64,000 nucleotides of DNA from Alteromonas sp. LMIT006 (GTDB taxonomy: Bacteria > Pseudomonadota > Gammaproteobacteria > Enterobacterales > Alteromonadaceae), in the NCBI RefSeq assembly GCF_024300645.1, contig NZ_CP101291.1, positions 2,469,121 to 2,533,120 on the forward strand, in the 5' to 3' direction. The notes beneath the pieces are model-generated. The model did no database searches. It worked only from the letters and a program-made list of their open reading frames with translations, and was not told where the DNA came from. The position numbers and the translations under genes were made by a program. This document shows positions 34,763-43,215 of this stretch, piece after piece; position 1 is the first letter of the stretch, and every line of letters starts with the position of its first letter.

Positions 34763-35362
34763 ATGAGTGCATTCACCGTACATACTGGTACCGCTGTGCC
34801 TTTAGATATTGCCAATATTGATACCGACCAAATCATCCCTAAACAGTTTTTAACGGGAGTTACCCGTCAAGGCTATGGTAAACACTTATTTCACGATTGG
34901 CGTTATTTGGACTTACACGAGCAAGAGCCTAACCCTGAGTTCAATCTCAACAAGCCTGAATATCAAGGTGCTTCCATTTTGGTGACTCGCGAGAATTTTG
35001 GCTGTGGTTCCTCACGAGAACACGCGCCTTGGGCATTGAAAGACTTTGGGATCCAAGTGGTTATTGCGACCAGTTTTGCTGATATTTTTTATGGCAATGC
35101 CATAAATAATTTCATGTTGCCAATTGTATTAGATAATGAACAAATTGACGAAATAATCTCATTGGTCACTGATAACCCTATGAGCGTACTAACTATCGAT
35201 TTGCCTAACCTGTGTGTAAAAACACAAAATGCAGAGTATTCCTTTGCTATTGCACCTCATCATAAGTACAATCTAGAAAATGGTCTCGATGCTATTGGGT
35301 TAACATTGACCTATGCTGATTCCATTACAGAATACGAGATTTCTGCTAAAAACTGGTTATAA
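34763..35362 (+). CDS. leuD: isopropylmalate isomerase small subunit LeuD
   Basis: 199 residues, the swivelling domain: [13 protein letters not shown] near the start and [15 protein letters not shown], the substrate loop. It is the last gene of the operon and is followed by a strong terminator at 35376. Confidence 0.98.
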   Translation: MSAFTVHTGTAVPLDIANIDTDQIIPKQFLTGVTRQGYGKHLFHDWRYLDLHEQEPNPEFNLNKPEYQGASILVTRENFGCGSSREHAPWALKDFGIQVVIATSFADIFYGNAINNFMLPIVLDNEQIDEIISLVTDNPMSVLTIDLPNLCVKTQNAEYSFAIAPHHKYNLENGLDAIGLTLTYADSITEYEISAKNWL

Positions 35363-35375
35363 GGGAATTGAGACG

Positions 35376-35413
35376 CTCTTGTGACTAGGCGAAGTCACGT
35401 CACAAGAGGGTTT
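35376..35413 (+). terminator. terminator of leuABCD
   Basis: CTCTTGTGAC and GTCACAAGAG form a perfect 10-bp stem, followed by GGTTTT. It lies immediately before the next gene's start, so that gene must have either a promoter inside this region or read-through transcription. Confidence 0.8.
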
Positions 35414-35417
35414 TATC

Positions 35418-35906
35418 ATGCACCAAACCGTTACTATTGCAGAACTCGTTCCGGGCATGTTCGTAGAGAACATCAAATGTTCTGAAAGCAATTCTAATTT
35501 TTCCATCATGCCTGGTATGGTGATGTCTAACAAAGACATTGATCAATTTAGAAAATGCGGCATCAAAGAACTCATAATTAATACCGAAAAAAGTCGTGTG
35601 GATGTGTTCAAAGGCCCCCGTGTACAAATAGCTTCAAGCACTCCCCAACGGTATGATTATGCAACTGAATTCACCTTGGGTAGTCTACTCAAATTAACCA
35701 ATCAAAAACTTGCAGTAGTCGCCAAAGCATCAAACGACCCCTCTGAACGAATAGAATTATTGGTCTTTTATGACATGGTCACAAAAACAAATATTCCTCT
35801 TGAACGCATTGAAGTTCAAGAGGAGGATGGCTTAATTGATTGCTTAATTAATCCCGCGGATTTTGACGACGAATTAGATCAGTTTTTGAAGCTTGTTGCG
35901 CTTTAA
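35418..35906 (+). CDS. stand-alone DUF3391-like protein
   Basis: 162 residues. Residues 4-60 (ITIAELVPGMFVENIK, then the GIKELIINTEKS segment) resemble DUF3391, the domain normally found at the N-terminus of HD-GYP cyclic-di-GMP phosphodiesterases. No HD-GYP domain follows; the remainder (about 75-160) is unrecognised and acidic. Only four bases separate the leu terminator T run from the ATG, so its promoter is unclear. It overlaps hemW by four bases at the 3' ends. A similar domain opens the GspB-like protein at 41064. Confidence 0.55.
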   Translation: MHQTVTIAELVPGMFVENIKCSESNSNFSIMPGMVMSNKDIDQFRKCGIKELIINTEKSRVDVFKGPRVQIASSTPQRYDYATEFTLGSLLKLTNQKLAVVAKASNDPSERIELLVFYDMVTKTNIPLERIEVQEEDGLIDCLINPADFDDELDQFLKLVAL

Positions 35907-37042
35907 TCGATAAACTCAGCCAGAAGTGTATTAAGATAGCGTTGGCCTTGTGACGTGAGGGTAATCTGCCTATTAGATTGAATTAAAAAGCCACTTGCTA
36001 GGGCGCGTTCAATCACATGACGAGTCTGCTGGGGCAAAGGTTGCAGTGTATGGACCTCATAATCTTCGAGCGTAAATGGTGCAAACAAGCGCAAGCGATT
36101 CATAAAATACTCGAACGGCACATCTTCATCATTCACTTGGTTTGAACGGTAAAGGTAATCCTGTTTTAGATCCATATAACCGCGAGGATGTTTGATTTTT
36201 TCGGTGCGGATAATCATCCCATTATAAGTCACTTTGCCGTGTGCTCCACAGCCAATCCCTAGATAATCGCCAAACTGCCAATAGTTAAGATTATGCTGAC
36301 ATTGCTGACCAGGCTTGGCATAAGCAGACACCTCATACTGCTGGTAGCCAGCGGCTTTTAACAGCGCATGGCCTCGTTCTTGGATATCCCATAACACTTC
36401 ATCTTCAGGCAATACAGGTGGTTTAGATGCGAATTGAGTATTCGGCTCAATCGTCAACTGATACCAAGATAAATGTGGAGGAGCAAAGCTTAGGGCTGTT
36501 TCTAGGTCAGATAATCCTTCGACAATTGACTGTTGCGGTAGGCCATGCATCAAATCCATGTTGTAGGTACGCAAGCCAACCTCATTGGCCTGTTTTATCG
36601 CCGCAAAAGATTGTCGGTTATCGTGAATGCGCCCTAAGGTTTTGAGATGCTTAGTCTGAAAGCTTTGCACACCAATCGAAATCCGAGTAACCCCAGCTTT
36701 AACAAACCCTGCAAAACGACCTGTTTCAATCGTTCCCGGATTCGCTTCAAGTGTGATTTCGATGTTTGGAGAAAAAGCGATGCGTTTGCCTATTCCTTGC
36801 AGGAGTTGCAGTATCGCTTCTGCGGATAATAAACTCGGTGTGCCTCCCCCGATAAAAATAGACTGTAATGCCCTGCCCTGTACATATTTTAAGTCTTGAT
36901 CAAGATCAGCGAGGAGGTGGGCTATGTACTCTTTTTCTGGAACGGATTGCTTTAACGTATGTGAGTTAAAATCACAGTAAGGACACTTTTGCACACACCA
37001 AGGCACGTGCACATACAAAGCGAGTGGAATATGTTTAGCCAC
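35903..37042 (-). CDS. hemW: radical SAM haem chaperone HemW
   Basis: 379 residues. The radical SAM cluster motif is C16-xxx-C20-xx-C23 (WCVQKCPYCDFNSH), followed by FIGGGTPSLL. HemW binds haem and delivers it to target proteins; it was long annotated as an oxygen-independent coproporphyrinogen oxidase, but it lacks that enzyme's longer N-terminal portion. The rdgB-hemW order with overlapping ends is widespread in gammaproteobacteria. Confidence 0.93.
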   Translation of the reverse strand: MAKHIPLALYVHVPWCVQKCPYCDFNSHTLKQSVPEKEYIAHLLADLDQDLKYVQGRALQSIFIGGGTPSLLSAEAILQLLQGIGKRIAFSPNIEITLEANPGTIETGRFAGFVKAGVTRISIGVQSFQTKHLKTLGRIHDNRQSFAAIKQANEVGLRTYNMDLMHGLPQQSIVEGLSDLETALSFAPPHLSWYQLTIEPNTQFASKPPVLPEDEVLWDIQERGHALLKAAGYQQYEVSAYAKPGQQCQHNLNYWQFGDYLGIGCGAHGKVTYNGMIIRTEKIKHPRGYMDLKQDYLYRSNQVNDEDVPFEYFMNRLRLFAPFTLEDYEVHTLQPLPQQTRHVIERALASGFLIQSNRQITLTSQGQRYLNTLLAEFID

Positions 37043-37634
37043 CGAGCACCTTTGTTAACTCAGGGAGCAAAGAAGACAATGCCAGTGCACGATGACTGAC
37101 CGAAGCTTTCTCGGACTTTTCTAATTCGGCAGCGTGACGCCCGGTTTGGGGACAATAAAAAACCGGATCATAACCAAAGCCCTGTTCCCCTTGTCGTGAT
37201 AAGGCAATCTGCCCATGCCAACGACCTTGTGCAATAATCGGTGATGGATCATCTGCGTGCAACATGAACACCAACACACATGTAAAATAGGCCGAACGTT
37301 CATTCTGTCCTTCTAACCCACTAAGCAATTTATCAATGTTCGTCTCATCTGTAGCATCGGCTCCAGCGTAACGCGAAGAATAGATCCCAGGCGCTCCATT
37401 AAGCGCTTGCACCACTAACCCCGAATCATCAGCTAAAGCAGGTAGTCCTGTAACCGACGACGCATTGCGTGCTTTGATAATGGCATTTTCAATAAAGGTT
37501 GATCCGGTCTCAGGTACATCTTGAACACCAAGCTCCCCCTGAGCAATCACATTAACACCCAAATCGGATAGAAGGTGATTAAACTCTTTGATTTTGCCTT
37601 GATTTCCACTGGCTAGTACGATTTTGTTCAACAT
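37035..37634 (-). CDS. rdgB: XTP/dITP diphosphatase RdgB
   Basis: 199 residues of the Ham1/Maf-like fold. It hydrolyses dITP, XTP and related damaged purines. The opening IVLASGNQGKIKEF and the ADDSGLVVQALNGAPGIYSSRYAG and QGEQGFGYDPVF segments are diagnostic. It overlaps hemW by 8 bases and starts two bases after the helicase stop. Confidence 0.96.
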   Translation of the reverse strand: MLNKIVLASGNQGKIKEFNHLLSDLGVNVIAQGELGVQDVPETGSTFIENAIIKARNASSVTGLPALADDSGLVVQALNGAPGIYSSRYAGADATDETNIDKLLSGLEGQNERSAYFTCVLVFMLHADDPSPIIAQGRWHGQIALSRQGEQGFGYDPVFYCPQTGRHAAELEKSEKASVSHRALALSSLLPELTKVLGG

Positions 37635-37636
37635 GT

Positions 37637-38878
37637 TTAATCCTTCGCTTTAGGCGACTTTGGACCACGTCCAACTTTCTTTTTCTTCTTCACGACGGTT
37701 TTGCCTTTGGCTTTTTTCTTCTTTTTGGTCGCTTTAGGTGGACGGTGTTTAGGCTCTAACCCAGGGATATTACGGGGTTTGATGACTTCGCCCAGGTAGC
37801 GCGAAACCCGGCCCAGCATAGCAAAATCATGCGCTTCGACTAACGCGATAGCCGTGCCTTTAGCGCCTGCTCGACCAGTACGACCAATACGATGGAGAAA
37901 CACATCTGCGCTGCGCGGCATATCAAAGTTAATCACATGCGAGACATTATCCACATCAATGCCTCGTGCTGCGACATCCGTTGCAAGCAAAATATTGATT
38001 TCTTTATTTTTGAATCTAAGCATCGCAGCATTGCGCTTGTCTTGAGGCATTTCGCCCTGCAACCAACACACTTCGATGCCGTCTTTCGATAAGTTGTCTT
38101 TGAGTTGTTGTAAGCGCTCACGGGTTTTGATAAAGACCACTGCCGATTCAATCTGCTCGGTCAAAATATGTTTCAAAATGGCGTATTTGTGTGCATAGTC
38201 ATCGCATAAATGGTACCACTGTAAGGTTTTGTTCTTCTCTTTGCGCGATGGATTAGCTTCGATAAATTCAGGATTTTTGAGGATCTCACGAGCAAACTGG
38301 CTGATCCCTTTGCCTTCTAACGTTGCAGAGAACAACATGCTTTGTTTACGCCAACGAGCCTCTGCTGAGATTTGATTAACGATCCCACGAAAACCCATAT
38401 CCAACATGCGATCTGCTTCATCAAGAATGAACATCTCAATGTCACGACAATCAAAGGTCTCTTTTTCAATATGCTCAAACAAGCGCCCTGGCGTGGCAAC
38501 GAGGATATCTAGATTTTGCTCTAATACGGCTTTATCCGTTCCATAATTGATACCGCCGGTGATCACCCCACACACTAAATCAGTATGTTGCGTAATGGCA
38601 CATGCTTGTTCATAGATTTGTATAGCAAGCTCTCGGGTGGGGGATAAAATCAGTACCCGACACGCACCATGTTGCTGCCTTGGAAAATCGAGCAAAAATT
38701 GTGCAGCTGGAAGCAAGAACGCGGCAGTTTTTCCTGTACCCGTCGGTGCAGTAGCCAAAATATCACGACCGTCCATCGCATGCGGGATCACCGCTTGTTG
38801 AATACTAGTCGGGGTAGAAAAACCCATATCGGTGACGGCTTGACATAATACGTCATCCAGTTCGAGCGCTGCAAACAT
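37637..38878 (-). CDS. srmB: DEAD-box RNA helicase SrmB
   Basis: 413 residues. The helicase core contains APTGTGKTAA (motif I), PTRELA, LDEADRML (motif II), SAT (motif III) and HRIGRTGRAG (motif VI). The segments TRWRKQ-like ARWRKQSMLFSATLEG and NFDMPRS followed by a lysine-rich tail (about 375-413) match SrmB, which helps early 50S ribosome assembly, better than RhlE or DbpA. The tail probably binds rRNA. It is the first of three close minus-strand genes with rdgB and hemW. Confidence 0.85.
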   Translation of the reverse strand: MFAALELDDVLCQAVTDMGFSTPTSIQQAVIPHAMDGRDILATAPTGTGKTAAFLLPAAQFLLDFPRQQHGACRVLILSPTRELAIQIYEQACAITQHTDLVCGVITGGINYGTDKAVLEQNLDILVATPGRLFEHIEKETFDCRDIEMFILDEADRMLDMGFRGIVNQISAEARWRKQSMLFSATLEGKGISQFAREILKNPEFIEANPSRKEKNKTLQWYHLCDDYAHKYAILKHILTEQIESAVVFIKTRERLQQLKDNLSKDGIEVCWLQGEMPQDKRNAAMLRFKNKEINILLATDVAARGIDVDNVSHVINFDMPRSADVFLHRIGRTGRAGAKGTAIALVEAHDFAMLGRVSRYLGEVIKPRNIPGLEPKHRPPKATKKKKKAKGKTVVKKKKKVGRGPKSPKAKD

Positions 38879-38920
38879 GCAAATTTATCCTGTAATATAA
38901 AACGAGAGTAGTCTACCACA

Positions 38921-40024
38921 TCACTGCGCAAGAAAGGACTGAATCTTATTAATGTGAGCGTCTCGTAAAGCGGTTTTGATTGCTGCCCCCTGATGCCCTT
39001 GAGCGATAAGATCAGAGGCCTTAATCGACCTCAAAACCTGCTCGGCTTCAGTAAAAAAGGACCGAATGCCTGATAATTCTGGATGACACACCTGAGCGAT
39101 TGAAATTAAAACTTGTAATCGAGCTGGGCGACGCATCACATCGACTCGATAGAGTAAATCCACTAATTCATCAGCACTTAACTTTGCATAGTCACGCAGT
39201 TGATGATTGACCTCTTGGCCTAGGGTAACGATATCAGTGATCTCATTAGGCACCGGTAAACGCTGACAAAAGGCATTCTGCTCAGCTGAATGTAGCGGTG
39301 CAAGTAGTACGGGGACTCTGACAATATTATTATGTTCTTGTTGGGCAAGCATTAACTGCGCTTGCCAAGATGGCGAGAGAATGATATCAGAGGTCAACTC
39401 GGCAAACCAAGGCGATAGCCCACCAAGTTCATGTAACAGCTCAAAAAACGCAGCCGGCTCAGGCTCTTGTAATACTTTCAATAATTCCTGCCAGACTCGA
39501 GGTGCAGCCAACTGATTTAATACGCCTTGCTCAATCATCCCTTTGAGTAAAGCTTTGGTTTCTAAGGCGACGCTAAAACCCAATGAGCGAAAACGCGCGT
39601 AAAAACGCGCCACACGCAATATGCGTAAAGGATCCTCACTGAACGCAGGAGATACATGACGCAAGATTTTATTATGTAAGTCAACTTGCCCACCGTACGG
39701 GTCAACAATATTCCCGCTGTCATCCTGAGCCATCGCATTGATGGTCAAATCGCGACGTAGCAAATCTTCTTCCAAGGTCACCGAACTGTCTGTGTTAAAG
39801 GTAAAGCCGGTGTAGCCTTCCCCGACTTTGCGCTCTTGTCTCGCTAATGCATATTCAGCTTTGGTTCTCGGATGCAAAAATACGGGAAAATCCTTTCCAA
39901 CTGGCGTAAAGCCTTGTGCCAACATCTCACGCACAGAACCGCCGACCACCACATAGTCGCGGTCAGAAACTTCTAATCCTAATAGTGCATCACGCACTGC
40001 GCCACCAACTAAATAAGTTTGCAT
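38921..40024 (-). CDS. cca: CCA tRNA nucleotidyltransferase without an HD domain
   Basis: 367 residues from the ATG at 40024 (MQTYLVGGAVRD). It adds or repairs the 3'-CCA of tRNAs. Class II signatures GGAVRD, DRDYVVVG, LRRDLTINAMAQD, and the DPLRILRVARFYARF segment are all present. In E. coli Cca a C-terminal HD phosphohydrolase domain carries a CHDLGK motif; the corresponding part here has no such motif and the protein is about 45 residues shorter. An in-frame ATG at 40051 would add nine non-conserved residues. Confidence 0.93.
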   Translation of the reverse strand: MQTYLVGGAVRDALLGLEVSDRDYVVVGGSVREMLAQGFTPVGKDFPVFLHPRTKAEYALARQERKVGEGYTGFTFNTDSSVTLEEDLLRRDLTINAMAQDDSGNIVDPYGGQVDLHNKILRHVSPAFSEDPLRILRVARFYARFRSLGFSVALETKALLKGMIEQGVLNQLAAPRVWQELLKVLQEPEPAAFFELLHELGGLSPWFAELTSDIILSPSWQAQLMLAQQEHNNIVRVPVLLAPLHSAEQNAFCQRLPVPNEITDIVTLGQEVNHQLRDYAKLSADELVDLLYRVDVMRRPARLQVLISIAQVCHPELSGIRSFFTEAEQVLRSIKASDLIAQGHQGAAIKTALRDAHINKIQSFLAQ

Positions 40025-40156
40025 CGATTTACACCCTCTCAGTATGCGCATTATGCCTCAAAAGCGGATAAAGTCGGATAATTTTTTGATTAACTTTTGA
40101 CAAACGCCATCAAGATGTTTAGGTTTATGAATAAATCAATGATAAACGATCAAACC

Positions 40157-41071
40157 ATGTATTTATCGTATTTTGGGTTACAGGATAATCCCTTTTCCAT
40201 CGCACCAAACCCTGCTTATCTTTACATGAGCCCACGCCATAAAGAAGCGCTGGCACATTTAACTTATGGCTTACGCGAAAGCGGTGGCTTTGTGATGTTG
40301 ACTGGAGAAGTGGGTACGGGCAAAACCACCGTCTCGCGTAAATTACTCGACCAGTTACCTGAAAACACTCAAGTCGCGTTAATTTTGAATCCGACGCTAT
40401 CGGCAATGGAATTACTCGCCACAGTATGTGATGAATTTGGGATCACGTACGATGCAGACAAAGGCAGTTTAAAATATTTTACCGATTTGATTTTGGCTCA
40501 TCTGGCCAGCAACCACGCGAAACACATCAACACCGTTTTGATCATTGACGAAGCGCAACACTTGTTACCTGAAGTACTGGAACAGTTGCGATTGTTAACC
40601 AATCTAGAAACTCATCGCGAGAAACTACTCAAAGTGGTGTTGATCGGTCAACCTGAACTTCAAGCCTTATTACAACGCAACGAGTTACGCCAACTCGCCC
40701 AACGGATTACCGCTCGCTATCACTTATTGCCGTTAAACTCAGAAGAGGTCAAAGCCTACGTCGCCCATAGATTGTCAGTTGCCGGAGGGGATATCAGTGC
40801 GTTTCATCCTAGAGCCATGGATACCATTTATCAGATCACTGGAGGGATCCCGAGAGTCATTAACTTGTTGTGTGACCGCGCGTTAACCTTGAGCTTTACG
40901 CAGCAATCTCCGGCAGTGAAAAAGCACATGATGCGTCTCGCTGCAACACAAATATTGGGCGAGGATGTAGTCGAACAGCGTTTGCAAAAACAACAGCATC
41001 TTTACATGGGATTGACCTTTATCGCTGCTTTGGTGCTCGGTGCACTCATAGCGGGAGGGATTCATGGCTGA
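40157..41071 (+). CDS. ExeA/MshM-like AAA ATPase
   Basis: 304 residues from the ATG at 40157 (MYLSYFGLQDNPFSIAPNP), the standard family opening; a TTG at 40097 and ATGs at 40115, 40130 and 40139 are in frame but give non-conserved tails. Walker A GEVGTGKTT, Walker B VLIIDEAQHL and a C-terminal membrane segment (about 285-302) are present. ExeA-type ATPases work with GspB/ExeB to place the type II secretin through peptidoglycan. Its partner is the next gene, overlapping by 8 bases. Confidence 0.85.
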   Translation: MYLSYFGLQDNPFSIAPNPAYLYMSPRHKEALAHLTYGLRESGGFVMLTGEVGTGKTTVSRKLLDQLPENTQVALILNPTLSAMELLATVCDEFGITYDADKGSLKYFTDLILAHLASNHAKHINTVLIIDEAQHLLPEVLEQLRLLTNLETHREKLLKVVLIGQPELQALLQRNELRQLAQRITARYHLLPLNSEEVKAYVAHRLSVAGGDISAFHPRAMDTIYQITGGIPRVINLLCDRALTLSFTQQSPAVKKHMMRLAATQILGEDVVEQRLQKQQHLYMGLTFIAALVLGALIAGGIHG

Positions 41072-42143
41072 TTTACGGATTATTCCTATCGAAGAATTGA
41101 CACCTGGCATGTATGTCGTAAAAATTACCGCGCAAAATGGCCCTGTAAAAATTCGCAAACAAGGTCATATTAATAGCCCTGATATGGTCAAAGGGCTAAC
41201 CGAAATGGGTGTCACTGAATTGCAAATCGATGTGACGCAAAGTATCGTTCTTGAGCCTGAGTTTTCTGCTGAAATCGACTCAAGCCATGCGCCAAGTCAA
41301 ACCCAAGCCTTGTTGCAACAAACTCAAGCACGCAATCTCGATAATGAAATGTCTGAGCAATTCAATCGCAGTATCTTTTTGCCCAGTATCCAACGCATGC
41401 CTTCTTTGTGGGAACGCTTACGAGGCGATATTGTGCGCTATACGCTAGTGTTTAGTGTAGGTTTAACTTTCGGTTATACAGCAATGTGGGGCTATATCTA
41501 TCCGCCCAAAGCTATTGAGATAGCGCAGCCTTCCGCTGTTGTTCAAGCACCACAGGCTGGACAAGCTTCTGAGATTGAGCAAACGCCTAAAGCTCAAACC
41601 GAAACTTCAGCTGTCCAAAATCCAACTAACGATGCGACACAAGTAGCCGATATTAGCCCGTTAGAAGCCAGTACGGATTTATTAAGTACTCCTTCCCGTA
41701 CCGCTCTTAAACCTGAAGTGTTTACTGAAGAGTCAAATATCCCTTCAGAGTCTGAAGCAGAGGGTCGTTTACTGACTGGCGCAACAGAAGATAGTGGAAT
41801 ACCCTCTCCAGAAATTCAAGCGCGCCTAGCCGAAGCACTTGCCGAGCTCGATGATTTACCCGCGCCCGATCCTGCCACACAAGTAAAAGTCACTTCCAGT
41901 GATGACTTACCTCGTATTGGTCAGCTTCCAGCCAGTCTCTTAACTCAAATGCCTTCCATGGTGTTTGCCCAACACATGTATTCGAGTGAGGCTGATGCGC
42001 GTTGGGTACGAGTGAACAATCGTCGATTGCAAGAGGGCGACATGATTGAAGGGAGAGTCAAAATTGAAGCCATTGAACCACAACATGTTGTTTTATCGCT
42101 CAATGGCACCCGTTTTACGATGGCCGCATTAACTGACTGGTAA
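41064..42143 (+). CDS. GspB-like secretion assembly protein with DUF3391-like N-terminus
   Basis: 359 residues in three parts. Residues 1-70 (LRIIPIEELTPGMYVVKI and LTEMGVTELQID) resemble DUF3391; residues about 125-150 form one membrane segment; a Pro/Glu/Thr-rich linker follows; residues about 285-359 match the GspB/PulB periplasmic domain (VFAQHMYSSEADARWVRVNNRRLQEGDMI, then the ALTDW end). GspB pairs with ExeA-type ATPases, and the gene overlaps one. DUF3391 on a GspB protein is an unusual fusion. No other type II secretion gene is in the window. Confidence 0.75.
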   Translation: MADLRIIPIEELTPGMYVVKITAQNGPVKIRKQGHINSPDMVKGLTEMGVTELQIDVTQSIVLEPEFSAEIDSSHAPSQTQALLQQTQARNLDNEMSEQFNRSIFLPSIQRMPSLWERLRGDIVRYTLVFSVGLTFGYTAMWGYIYPPKAIEIAQPSAVVQAPQAGQASEIEQTPKAQTETSAVQNPTNDATQVADISPLEASTDLLSTPSRTALKPEVFTEESNIPSESEAEGRLLTGATEDSGIPSPEIQARLAEALAELDDLPAPDPATQVKVTSSDDLPRIGQLPASLLTQMPSMVFAQHMYSSEADARWVRVNNRRLQEGDMIEGRVKIEAIEPQHVVLSLNGTRFTMAALTDW

Positions 42144-42167
42144 CTTTTCAATCTGATTACAAGCGAA

Positions 42168-42851
42168 TTACTGTAATACCAAACTCAAAATAATGGCTGT
42201 TAAAACTCCGTTAACGCCTAGCGCCAAAGACGCAAACGCACCAGCCCGTTCAGAGATTTGAATCGCTTTGGCCGTGCCAATGCCATGCGCAAAAATACCT
42301 AAAGTTAAGCCTTTCACTGCATCTTCTTCTATGTGAGCGAACTTAAAAATCCATTGACTAAACACCACACCCACAATCCCAGTCATAATAACAACAATGG
42401 CTGCAACCGGCGGAATGCCACCAATTAACCTTGCCGTATCCATGGCCAATGGCGTGGTGATAGATTTAGTTAAAATAGTAAGTTGCAATGCGATACTGCT
42501 GTCTAAACAATATAAGATTATCCAAGCAGAGAGTGGAGCCACCATACCGCCCACCACAATGGGCAGTAATAACCCAATGCCTAGCTGTTTGACTAATTTG
42601 GTTTGCCGATAGATTGGGATGGCTAGCGCAACCGTAGTGGGGCCGAGTAACCAGTGCAGAAGCTGAATATTATCCACGACACTTTTGAGAGGGGCATTTA
42701 GGCCATGAATCAATGCCAAGATCACTAACGCACTGACCATGATGGGATGAAGTAACGCGTTGTGTTGTGCGCGTTGATAGATCCATAACGCCATGCAATA
42801 AGCAAGTAAGGCAACTCCCAGCCAGAGCAATTCACCCATTGCGTGATTCAC
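42168..42851 (-). CDS. LrgB/YohK family membrane protein
   Basis: 227 residues with about seven membrane segments; the conserved parts are ITTPLAMDTARLIGGIP and GIFAHGIGTAKAIQISE. LrgB-family proteins act with LrgA-type partners as transporters for small carboxylates such as pyruvate or glycolate in several bacteria; the older holin-like label reflects similarity only. It overlaps the lrgA-like gene by 20 bases. The adjacent hydroxyacid dehydrogenase suggests a lactate or glycolate substrate, which is inference. Confidence 0.85.
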   Translation of the reverse strand: MNHAMGELLWLGVALLAYCMALWIYQRAQHNALLHPIMVSALVILALIHGLNAPLKSVVDNIQLLHWLLGPTTVALAIPIYRQTKLVKQLGIGLLLPIVVGGMVAPLSAWIILYCLDSSIALQLTILTKSITTPLAMDTARLIGGIPPVAAIVVIMTGIVGVVFSQWIFKFAHIEEDAVKGLTLGIFAHGIGTAKAIQISERAGAFASLALGVNGVLTAIILSLVLQ

Positions 42852-43215
42852 TTTTGGTCACTTTAGTGCGATACCAACGCTCAGTCACTGCCCCAATCAC
42901 GACCATGCACAGCAAAGTCGCAACAAAAATGGTCAAAAACAAGGCCCAAAAATCGGTCATGATTTGTGCTTGATACAAAGGCACACTCACAAACGCCGGT
43001 ACAAAAAATAGCGACATATGCTTGAGCATAAACTGCCAAGGTAAGGCGATACATTTGGGCACATCGCCAATCACGAAGAACCCTGCCAGCAAAATAAGTA
43101 AACCTATCAGAGCACCGGGCAATGGCAGCCATTGACTGAGCCAAACGCTGAAGCCAAAGATCCCAAAGACCATTGCTAAACCAAAAACAGATTGAGCCAA
43201 ATCGCGTTTAGTCAT
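42832..43215 (-). CDS. LrgA/YohJ family membrane protein
   Basis: 127 residues, four membrane segments, with the family pattern LPLPGALIGLLILLAGFF and MLKHMSLFFVPAFVS. It is the partner of the LrgB-type protein and is coupled to it by overlap, and to the dehydrogenase gene upstream by 8 bases. The C-terminal extension RWYRTKVTKSESRNG is polar. Confidence 0.85.
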   Translation of the reverse strand: MTKRDLAQSVFGLAMVFGIFGFSVWLSQWLPLPGALIGLLILLAGFFVIGDVPKCIALPWQFMLKHMSLFFVPAFVSVPLYQAQIMTDFWALFLTIFVATLLCMVVIGAVTERWYRTKVTKSESRNG

